From Halobacteriales archaeon SW_10_66_29 (GTDB lineage Archaea; Halobacteriota; Halobacteria; Halobacteriales; Haloarculaceae), in NCBI GenBank assembly GCA_003022845.1, contig PXSF01000100.1, positions 1 through 41,394 on the forward strand: a stretch of DNA of 41,394 bases, given 5' to 3'. Position numbers and translations under genes: made by a program. Shown in pieces: positions 35,243 to 41,394 of this stretch (its first letter is position 1; each line of letters opens with the position of its first letter). Under the pieces are notes generated by a model, which was given only the letters and a program-made list of their open reading frames with translations, was not told where the DNA came from and made no database searches.

Positions 35243-37678
35243 ATGGTCCAGCAATCAATCGAGATATCGGGAATGTCCTGCGCAACGTGCTCGGGAAACA
35301 TCGAGGAGGCAGTGAAATCGCTGGACGGCGTCGAGGAGGTCAGCGCCAACTTCGCCAGCGACGAGGCGCTGGTCACGTACAACCCGGCCGAAACCGACAT
35401 CGAGGCGGTCTACGAGGCCATCGAGGACGCCGGGTACGAGCCGGTGCGTAACGAGGAGGGTGACGGCGACATGACAGAGCAGCGCGAGCGCGCGGTCGAA
35501 CGCGACCTCCGGAAGCAGCGGCGTCTCGTGCTGTTCGGGGGCGTGCTGACGGCGCCGTTCATCGTCGCGATGATCGGGATGGTCCCGGGCGTGCCGGACC
35601 TGCTGCCGGAGACGCTGTTCGGCGTCGGGTTCGGCTGGGTCGAGTTCGCCCTCGCCACGGTGTTGATGGCGACGCTCGGCCGCGAGTTCCTGGCCGGCGC
35701 GTACCGGGCGTTCGTCAACAACCGCCAGGCGAACATGGATACGCTGGTGGCGATGGGCACCAGTTCGGGGTACGTCTACAGCACCGCCGTCGTCGTCGGG
35801 TTGATCCCCGAGGGCGGGCTGTACTTCGAGGCGGTGGCGTTCATCCTGTGGTTCATCACCGTCGGCAACTGGCTGGAGGTCCGCTCGAAGGTCCGCGCGG
35901 GCGACGCCCTGCGGGAACTCCTGGAGATGGAGGCCGAGGAAGCGACGCTCCTCGTCGACGGCGAGGAGCGGACCGTGCCGCTGGACGAGGTCGAGGTCGG
36001 CGACCGACTGAAAGTCCGGCCGGGCGAGAAGATCCCCACGGACGGCGTCGTGGTCGAGGGCGAGAGCGCGGTCGACGAGTCCATGGTAACCGGCGAGTCG
36101 GTCCCCGTCGAGAAACGCGAGGACGATCACGTGGTCGGCTCGACGATCAACGAGAACGGCGTGCTGGTCGTCGAGGCGACGAAAGTCGGCTCCGACACGG
36201 CGATCCAGCAGATCGTCAAGCGCGTCAAGGAGGCCCAGGCCAGACAGCCCGACGTCCAGCGGCTGGTCGACCGCGTCTCGGCAGTTTTCGTCCCGGCAGT
36301 GATCGTGAACGCCGTCCTCTGGGCGGTGCTGTGGGGGCTGTTCCCCGGGATACTGGCAGGATTCGTCGAGTGGCTGCCGCTGTGGGAGCCAGTGCGGGGC
36401 GGTCCCGAAGTCGCCGTCGGCGGCGGCGTGCCTGTCTTCGAATTCTCCGTGATCGTTCTCGCCAGCGCGCTACTGATCGCCTGCCCCTGCGCGCTCGGAC
36501 TTGCGACGCCGGCCGCGACGATGGTCGGCTCGACGATCAGCGCGCGCAACGGCGTCCTGTTCGAGGGGGCAGACGTGCTCGAACGCGCACGCGGGGTCGG
36601 TACTGTCGTGTTCGACAAGACCGGGACGCTCACCCACGGCGAGATGGAGCTGACCGACGTCGTTCCGGCAGGGGAGTTCGAGGCCGCTGCGGCCGACGGC
36701 GACCGCGGTGACGACCCCGAGAGACGGGGCACCCATCCGGACGGCGGCGCACTCGTGGGGCACGACCAGGGCGCCGGGGACCTGCTGGCGGCCGCCGCAG
36801 GCGCGGAGAGCGGCAGCGAGCACCCGCTGGCGGAGGCGATCGTCGAGGGAGCGGAAAATCGCGGGATCGACGTCGACGACCCGTCAGAGTTCGAGAACGT
36901 CCCCGGACACGGCATCCGTGCGACGGTCGACGGGCGCGAACTGCTCGTGGGCAACCGAAAGCTGCTGGGCGACGAGGGCGTCGACCCGTCGCCTGCGGCC
37001 GCGACGATGGAACGGCTCGAACGCGAGGGCAAGACCGCGATGCTGGTCGCGATCGACGGCGACCTCGCTGGCGTGCTCGCGACAGCCGACACGGTGCGCG
37101 AGAGCGCGAAGACGACGGTCGGGGCGCTGCAGGAACGCGGCTTCGAGGTCGTGCTGCTCACCGGCGACAACGAGCGGACGGCCCGCGCGGTGGCCAAAGA
37201 GGTCGGCATCGACCTCGACAACGTCCACGCGGAGGTGTTGCCGGAGGACAAGGCCGAGGCCGTCGAGGAAATCCAGGCCGACGGGACCCGCGCGATGATG
37301 GTCGGCGACGGCGTCAACGACGCGCCCGCGCTGACGACGGCCCACGTCGGCGCCGCCATCGGGAGCGGCACGGACGTCGCCATCGAGAGCGCGGACGTGA
37401 CGCTCATGCGCGACGACCCGGCGGACGTCCTGAAAGTGATGAACGTCTCCGAGGCGACGATCCGGAAGGTCCACCAGAACCTCTTCTGGGCGCTGGGGTA
37501 CAACGCGACGCTGCTCCCGGTGGCCTCGCTCGGGTTGCTCAACCCCGCGCTGGCGGGGCTGGCGATGGCCGCCTCCAGCGTCTCGGTGATGACCAACAGC
37601 CTCTCGTTCGTCAACTACGACCCCCACGAGGAGTACGTGTTCCTCCCGTTCCGGCCGATCGGGCTGCTTCGCTCGTGA
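35243..37678 (+). CDS. copA: Cu(I)-exporting P1B-type ATPase with N-terminal HMA domain
   Basis: 811 residues. HMA metal-binding domain (residues 1-66) with [10 protein letters not shown] (Cys13, Cys16). Membrane metal motif CPC at residues 414-416, actuator TGES, phosphorylation site Asp458 in [10 protein letters not shown], the HP motif [10 protein letters not shown], and hinge [12 protein letters not shown]. The last helices carry YN in [10 protein letters not shown] and MAASS, the combination for Cu(I)/Ag(I) (P1B-1) pumps. It exports cytosolic copper using ATP. Complete; about 107 nt separate it from larC, including an AT-rich promoter. Confidence 0.95.
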   Translation: MVQQSIEISGMSCATCSGNIEEAVKSLDGVEEVSANFASDEALVTYNPAETDIEAVYEAIEDAGYEPVRNEEGDGDMTEQRERAVERDLRKQRRLVLFGGVLTAPFIVAMIGMVPGVPDLLPETLFGVGFGWVEFALATVLMATLGREFLAGAYRAFVNNRQANMDTLVAMGTSSGYVYSTAVVVGLIPEGGLYFEAVAFILWFITVGNWLEVRSKVRAGDALRELLEMEAEEATLLVDGEERTVPLDEVEVGDRLKVRPGEKIPTDGVVVEGESAVDESMVTGESVPVEKREDDHVVGSTINENGVLVVEATKVGSDTAIQQIVKRVKEAQARQPDVQRLVDRVSAVFVPAVIVNAVLWAVLWGLFPGILAGFVEWLPLWEPVRGGPEVAVGGGVPVFEFSVIVLASALLIACPCALGLATPAATMVGSTISARNGVLFEGADVLERARGVGTVVFDKTGTLTHGEMELTDVVPAGEFEAAAADGDRGDDPERRGTHPDGGALVGHDQGAGDLLAAAAGAESGSEHPLAEAIVEGAENRGIDVDDPSEFENVPGHGIRATVDGRELLVGNRKLLGDEGVDPSPAAATMERLEREGKTAMLVAIDGDLAGVLATADTVRESAKTTVGALQERGFEVVLLTGDNERTARAVAKEVGIDLDNVHAEVLPEDKAEAVEEIQADGTRAMMVGDGVNDAPALTTAHVGAAIGSGTDVAIESADVTLMRDDPADVLKVMNVSEATIRKVHQNLFWALGYNATLLPVASLGLLNPALAGLAMAASSVSVMTNSLSFVNYDPHEEYVFLPFRPIGLLRS

Positions 37679-38021
37679 GCAGCGCTGATACTGCCGGGCC
37701 CCCGGTCGGAAACCGCAGTTTGGCACTGCCAGCAGTCCGCCCGTCACAGCCCGTGAGCATCCCGCCGATTCGAACGGTCGGATGCTCCTCCCAGATTCCT
37801 CAATAGCTCCTGTGAATTACTACGCCCACTCATCGGTTTGTGGCTCGATGAGATATTCGAGTTGGACGAAAAAACGGGTCACTCTACCCCGTTCAAGATC
37901 AACTCCGACCCGCTGCCGAACTGGCCCGCCCATTGGAGCCGTGTATGCCTTGTCGTAGTCCCGGGGATCGTCGTTCGTGCCTCTGACTCGTCACTTGAGA
38001 GTGTCCACACCAACGACCGGC
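37679..38021. other. Intergenic region after copA
   Basis: About 340 bases without a recognisable gene. Just after copA lie GCCGGGCCCCCGG, able to form a short hairpin, and a longer hairpin at 37755-37787 (arms GAGCATCC and GGATGCTC). From about 37800 the composition is less GC-rich. An open frame, ending at 38068, reads LRPLIGLWLDEIFELDEKTGHSTPFKINSD-like sequence, but has no family match I know and overlaps the next gene. Confidence 0.4.
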
Positions 38022-38630
38022 CTATCGCAGATCCCGCATCGCGTAGTAGAACCGCTGGAGTGCGGTGAGGTGTCCGACGACCGCGAAGATCACGAGCAGC
38101 CAGCCGACCGCGGTCAGCCCCAGGGCCGTCGCGTCGATGACCGCGGCGACGGTCGCGACGACGCCGATCAGCGCCAGCCGGTCCGCGCGGCCGAGTAGCC
38201 CGCCGTACACCCTGTCGAGCCCGACTGCCTGGGCCTGCGTGCCCAGGTACGAGGTCATCAGGACGCCGGTGATCGCCGCCAGCCCCAGCGCGTACTGCCC
38301 GACGCCGGCGGCCAGCCCGCTGATGATCAGGATGTCGGCGTAGCGGTCAAGCACGTGATCCAGCAGGTCACCGGCGTCGGACTGGCTGTCCAGCTCGCGG
38401 GCGAGCGCGCCGTCGAGCAGGTCGAAGATCCCGTTCCACAGCACCAGAACCGCCCCGAGCAGGTACAGCAGCCGAAGCTCCGCAGCGAACGCGAATGCGG
38501 CGCCAGCGCCGACCGCCGTCAGGAGCGCGAGCACGCTCACGGCGTCCGGCGTGAGGCCGAGGCGCTTCGCGCCCGCCACGAACGGATCCAGCAGGCGGTC
38601 CGCGACCGGCCGGAGCGTATCCAGCGTCAT
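38022..38630 (-). CDS. CDP-alcohol phosphatidyltransferase family (archaeal phospholipid head-group enzyme)
   Basis: 202 residues and about six membrane helices. The catalytic motif is exact: Asp70-x2-Asp73-Gly74-x2-Ala77-Arg78-x8-Gly87-x3-Asp91-x3-Asp95. It displaces CMP from CDP-archaeol or another CDP-alcohol with an alcohol acceptor. In archaea, candidates are archaetidylinositol-phosphate, archaetidylglycerol-phosphate or archaetidylserine synthase; the sequence alone does not separate them. Last gene of the hisC-adk-pgsA-like unit, 15 nt after the kinase gene. Confidence 0.88.
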   Translation of the reverse strand: MTLDTLRPVADRLLDPFVAGAKRLGLTPDAVSVLALLTAVGAGAAFAFAAELRLLYLLGAVLVLWNGIFDLLDGALARELDSQSDAGDLLDHVLDRYADILIISGLAAGVGQYALGLAAITGVLMTSYLGTQAQAVGLDRVYGGLLGRADRLALIGVVATVAAVIDATALGLTAVGWLLVIFAVVGHLTALQRFYYAMRDLR

Positions 38631-38645
38631 CCATCCGGACGGTTC

Positions 38646-39152
38646 TCACAAGTAGTCGATAAAGGACACGGTCCCGGCCTGCGGGTCCCGCGACCCCTCG
38701 ATGACTGCCTCGATCGCAGACGCGACTTCAGCCGGCGTCAGGCCCGTCGTGTCGATCTCGTAGATCCGGTCCGCGCCGTGCCTCTCGACTGCCTCACCCA
38801 GAACGATGTCCAGCGCCTCGCTCTCCGCGTTCTCGGCGACCGAAGCCGGTGATTTCTCGCGCGACCGAAGCCGGCGCTCGATCTCCTCGGGATGGCAGCG
38901 CAACACGACCACCCGGTCGGCGTCGAACTGGTGGGCGAGGTGCGATTCGAAGACGACATCATCGCGCCCGTCGAGCCACTCAGCGACGGCATCGACGTCC
39001 GCAATGGCGGAGTCCCGTTCGTCGTCGTGGCCGACAGTGAGGCCCTCCGATCGGATCACGTCGTTGAGGTGGACGACCGATAGCTCGGTGTCCAGTTGGT
39101 CAGTTGCAGTCGTCTTTCCGGTCCCGGGCGTCCCGGTGACTGCGACTTTCAC
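38646..39152 (-). CDS. Adenylate kinase family protein (AK6/Fap7 type)
   Basis: 168 residues. P-loop GTPGTGKTT at the N-terminus, then VVHLNDVIRSEGL, an LAHQFDADRVVVLRC segment, and RCHPEEIERRLRSRE near the lid. The short size and lack of an insert match the archaeal AK6/Fap7 group, whose eukaryal members act in small-subunit ribosome maturation as well as on AMP/ATP. The start is GTG at 39152 and overlaps the hisC stop (GTGA), so translation is coupled. Confidence 0.87.
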   Translation of the reverse strand: MKVAVTGTPGTGKTTATDQLDTELSVVHLNDVIRSEGLTVGHDDERDSAIADVDAVAEWLDGRDDVVFESHLAHQFDADRVVVLRCHPEEIERRLRSREKSPASVAENAESEALDIVLGEAVERHGADRIYEIDTTGLTPAEVASAIEAVIEGSRDPQAGTVSFIDYL

Positions 39153-40222
39153 TCGCCTAGCACCTCGTTGATCGTCTCGACGGCCCGCCGGGTGTCCTCA
39201 CGAGTGCCACAGGAGATCCGCACGCAGTCGTCCAGCCCGAAGCTCGAACAGTCCCTGACGATGACGCCGGCTTCCTGGGTCGCCTCCGCGACGGCCCCTG
39301 CGTCGCCGACTTCGGCCAGGACAAAGTTACCGCCGCTCTCCCAGGTGCGCGCGTTCAGGTGCTCGTGCATGTACTCGCGTGCCCACTGCACCGTCTCGAC
39401 GGTCTGCTCAACGTGCTCCCGGTCGTCCAGGGCTGCCAGGCCGGCGTGACAGGCCAGCGTACTCACGGCGAACGGAGTGTTGACTCGGTCGTAGGCGTCC
39501 GCCCACGCGGTCGGGACGAGTCCGTACCCCAGCCGCATCCCGGCCAGCCCGTACGCTTTCGAGAACGTCCGCAGGATGGTGACGTCCTCGCGCTCGTCGA
39601 TCAGGTCCCGTGCTGACGGTCGATCAGTGAACTCGCCGTACGCCTCGTCGACGACGGTCAGTGTCTCGTCGTCCGTCCCCTCGGCGACGGCTCGCACCTC
39701 GGACAGCGTCAGTTCCGAACCCGTAGGATTGTGTGGCGTCGTGAGGTAGATGATCCGGTGGCCGTCGTACGCGTCGAGGACGTCCCCGGGGCGCTGCTCG
39801 AAGTCACCGTCGCGCGTGATCGGATACTGGTCGACAGTCGCGCCGTGGTACCGGGCACTCATCGGGTAGTACGCGAATCCAGGGTCCGGAACGAGGACGC
39901 TATCGCCTTCCGCCAGGAACGCTCGTCCGAGATAGTTGAGAAACCCGTCGCCGCCGGGGCAGAGCCACACCTGCTGTGGGTCGGCATCCCACGTGTTGGC
40001 GATGGCTTCGGTGAGGTCAGTGTGGACTGCTTTCGGGTAGGTGTAGACGCTGTCGGCGTGCGAGCGGATCGCGTCGACGGCCCGCGGGCTGGGGCCGAAC
40101 GGGTTCTCGTTCGAGGAGAGTTTGACCAGGCTCTCGGGGTCGAGGCCCAGGTCCCGTGCCACTTCTTCGATCCCGCGCCCCGCCCGGTAGGGAACGTGGG
40201 CGGAGAGGTCCCGCGTGTCCAT
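39149..40222 (-). CDS. hisC: Histidinol-phosphate aminotransferase HisC
   Basis: PLP enzyme of histidine synthesis converting imidazole-acetol phosphate to histidinol phosphate. 357 residues, complete: VKLSSNENPFGPSPRAVDAI, PGGDGFLNYLGRAF, the Asn/Pro pair in TTPHNPTGSEL, VVDEAYGEF, and Lys222 in TFSKAYGLAGMRLGYG. An AT-rich CTTAAG box (about 40244-40249) lies about 25 nt before the ATG, giving a leaderless transcript. First gene of the hisC-adk-CDP-alcohol transferase unit; the other his genes are elsewhere. Confidence 0.93.
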   Translation of the reverse strand: MDTRDLSAHVPYRAGRGIEEVARDLGLDPESLVKLSSNENPFGPSPRAVDAIRSHADSVYTYPKAVHTDLTEAIANTWDADPQQVWLCPGGDGFLNYLGRAFLAEGDSVLVPDPGFAYYPMSARYHGATVDQYPITRDGDFEQRPGDVLDAYDGHRIIYLTTPHNPTGSELTLSEVRAVAEGTDDETLTVVDEAYGEFTDRPSARDLIDEREDVTILRTFSKAYGLAGMRLGYGLVPTAWADAYDRVNTPFAVSTLACHAGLAALDDREHVEQTVETVQWAREYMHEHLNARTWESGGNFVLAEVGDAGAVAEATQEAGVIVRDCSSFGLDDCVRISCGTREDTRRAVETINEVLGE

Positions 40223-40319
40223 GCGGGAGGGTTTGCGTCAGGCGTCTTAAGGGTGCTCATCAGCACGGGCTTCGGAGAGACGGTAACGGTTTTGGCGGCG
40301 GACGACAATCCCCCCGGTA

Positions 40320-40392
40320 GGGCGTGTGGCCTAGCGGATAGGGCGAGGGGTTCCTAACCCCTCGATCGCGGGTTCGAATCCCGCCACGCCCG
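40320..40392 (+). tRNA. tRNA-Arg (anticodon CCT)
   Basis: 73 nt. Acceptor stem GGGCGTG with CACGCCC and discriminator G. D arm GCCTAGCGGATAGGGC. Anticodon stem AGGGG/CCCCT around loop TTCCTAA gives CCT, reading AGG. T arm GCGGG-TTCGAAT-CCCGC is standard. CCA is not encoded, as is usual. No intron. Its 3' 24 nt are repeated at 40471-40494. Confidence 0.95.
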
Positions 40393-40470
40393 TTTTGCGA
40401 CGAACGGACGTGAGGAGCAAACGGGCCCGGAGATTCGAATCACGCGAGACGAGCGATGCGAGTCTCGTAC

Positions 40471-40494
40471 CGGGTTCGAATCCCGCCACGCCCG
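40471..40494 (+). repeat. Duplicate of the tRNA-Arg 3' end (attachment-site repeat)
   Basis: 24 nt identical to 40369-40392, i.e. the 3' half of the T arm, acceptor strand and discriminator. The 78 nt between the copies contain no gene, only a short inverted repeat (CGAGAC...GTCTCG). Such a partial duplicate is the mark left by tRNA-targeting integrases. Tail-fibre-like genes begin just beyond it. Confidence 0.8.
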
Positions 40495-40544
40495 CTATCG
40501 TGTCGAGCGACAGCGAGACCGATAGCTATACAGCCAGACGTGAT

Positions 40545-41225
40545 TCACTCCCGGTCGATCGGTGAGCGAACGACTTCCTTCTGGGCGTGGCCCTCGCGGG
40601 TTCCCTTGACAGTGTAGGCGAACTCGTAGTCACCAGTGCCGTCTCGATCCTCGATTACGAGCCGACGCACCGAGCGTTCGACGACGGCGAGTCCCCGGGA
40701 GTCGGCGGCGTAGGGTGTCGTTTGAACCAGCAACTCCTCGTCCTCGTCCGTGACCATCCTGAAATGATCCGGCAGCGAGATCTCTGCGCGTCCGTCCTCG
40801 AGTTGTGCGACACCGGACGTCTCAGTGCGCGCGACGGGTGCTTCGGGGGCCGTGTAGACGACCTCCCGCCGTCCAGCGTCCGTCGAGACTGCCTCGACGA
40901 AGTGTTTCGTCCCGCTGACCTCGATGTTCCCATCGATCTGAACGGCGTCCGTCCCGAAGACGACGTTACTCGTCCCGTCGTTCTCCTCGTGCGTTCCGAG
41001 CACCATCTCCGCCGTCCAGTCGGTGCCGTCTCCCAGATACACGACGCCGGTATCCGTCGCGACGAACTTCGCTCCCGCTTTCGGCTCGTAGTCGTCTCTG
41101 TCGGCCTCCTGATCCCGGATCTCGATGTCCGTGTCGTACTGTTCGAAGTTTTCGTTTAACGGTCTGTGCCAGTCGGCTGCACCCTCCTCGGGAACGTTGT
41201 ATCCGTGGTTGGGGGTCTCTGACAT
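40545..41225 (-). CDS. Hypothetical protein, resembles phage tail-fibre/structural modules
   Basis: 226 residues. The start MSETPNHGYNVPEEGAADWHRPLNENF leads to DTDIEIRDQE, then the module AGAKFVATDTGVVYLGDGTDWTA, a pattern typical of repeated modules in tail-fibre and receptor-binding proteins. The rest is rich in beta-strand-like sequence and ends SPIDRE. There is no signal peptide or membrane helix. ATG 41225 is preferred over a start 16 codons upstream; an ATTAAGA box lies on the minus strand near 41250. The tRNA attachment repeat beside it supports an element origin. Function not proven. Confidence 0.6.
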   Translation of the reverse strand: MSETPNHGYNVPEEGAADWHRPLNENFEQYDTDIEIRDQEADRDDYEPKAGAKFVATDTGVVYLGDGTDWTAEMVLGTHEENDGTSNVVFGTDAVQIDGNIEVSGTKHFVEAVSTDAGRREVVYTAPEAPVARTETSGVAQLEDGRAEISLPDHFRMVTDEDEELLVQTTPYAADSRGLAVVERSVRRLVIEDRDGTGDYEFAYTVKGTREGHAQKEVVRSPIDRE

Positions 41226-41282
41226 ACGTACGTTATGCGTGAAGTTCCTCTTAATTGTTTGCACTATCTTCAACGCCGTGTT

Positions 41283-41394
41283 TTAACTCACGTCTTCGAT
41301 AGTAAACCCGACGAGGCCACCGTTTCGGGTCCCGACGTAAAGGTCAGATCCGCTCCTGACCGGCGGGGAACGGCTCTCCGCACCCAGCGCGCTG
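41283..41394 (-). CDS. 3' end of an unidentified gene (window edge)
   Basis: The last 36 codons, read SALGAESRSPPVRSGSDLYV, GTRNGGLVGFTIEDVS, stop TAA at 41285-41283; the frame is open to the window edge. DLYVGTRNGG looks like the end of another structural or beta-rich protein. It is transcribed toward the tail-fibre-like gene, 57 nt upstream of that gene's start, so the two may form one operon. Confidence 0.5.
   Translation of the reverse strand, partial: SALGAESRSPPVRSGSDLYVGTRNGGLVGFTIEDVS

Noticed and set aside
40393-40470. A second tRNA gene between the two 24-nt repeats
   Set aside because: Only a T-arm-like stretch is present; no acceptor, D or anticodon arm can be folded.

Overview
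The window is chromosomal DNA of an extremely halophilic archaeon (class Halobacteria); I cannot fix the genus. Evidence: uniformly GC-rich, acidic proteins; HalX response regulators; a Bat/HTH-10 regulator; the RNase J–isoprenyl diphosphate synthase pair; a PccX-like third carboxylase subunit; many DUF families found only in haloarchaea; and start codons sitting about 25-30 nt after AT-rich TATA-like boxes (leaderless transcripts).

Layout. 0-7.5 kb: 3' part of elongation factor 2, a small membrane protein pair, a HalX regulator, RNase J, the isoprenyl chain synthase for membrane lipids, a crotonase-fold isomerase, UPF0058 and a ribbon-helix-helix protein. 7.7-10.8 kb: menF-menD (menaquinone). 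10.8-18.2 kb: a membrane-bound J-domain protein, an amidohydrolase, UspA, then a minus-strand biotin unit (carboxyltransferase, PccX-like subunit, biotin carboxylase/BCCP, biotin ligase) that makes and biotinylates an acyl-CoA carboxylase. 18.4-25.4 kb: small accessory genes (DUF3054, glutamine amidotransferase, cupin, PHP esterase, RAD55-like ATPase, zinc ribbons, FAD oxidoreductase, winged helix) interrupted by small inverted-repeat elements. 25.7-32.4 kb: a signalling block with a 7TM kinase-like protein lacking its phospho-acceptor histidine, an overlapping intact 7TM histidine kinase, a soluble histidine kinase, a PAS-GAF-Bat-HTH10 regulator and a convergent HalX regulator. 32.5-40.2 kb: phosphate permease, LarC nickel-pincer cofactor protein, Cu(I) P-type ATPase, and a hisC-adk-CDP-alcohol transferase operon. 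40.3-41.4 kb: tRNA-Arg(CCT), a 24-nt duplicate of its 3' end, and tail-fibre-like genes, i.e. the edge of an integrated element.

Most interesting: a group of MITE-like elements at about 12.0, 19.6-19.9, 24.8 and 25.4 kb. Their 15-nt ends share the pattern TASTG-N6-GTRA and they are flanked by 3-bp direct repeats (TGA or TAA). At 19.6-19.9 kb two lie inside a third; removing each with one TGA copy restores a 108-bp element, the size of its relatives. Two insertions sit exactly on stop codons. The histidine-less kinase next to a complete kinase, and a kinase with a 45-bp tandem repeat inside its ATP-binding N box, also stand out.

Caution: four conserved genes between 3.6 and 16.4 kb (RNase J, menD, amidohydrolase, biotin carboxylase/BCCP) each have one frame break where a short stretch seems to be missing, and a DUF2243 gene looks cut at its end. 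Most of these should be indispensable or important, so assembly error is as likely as real gene decay.
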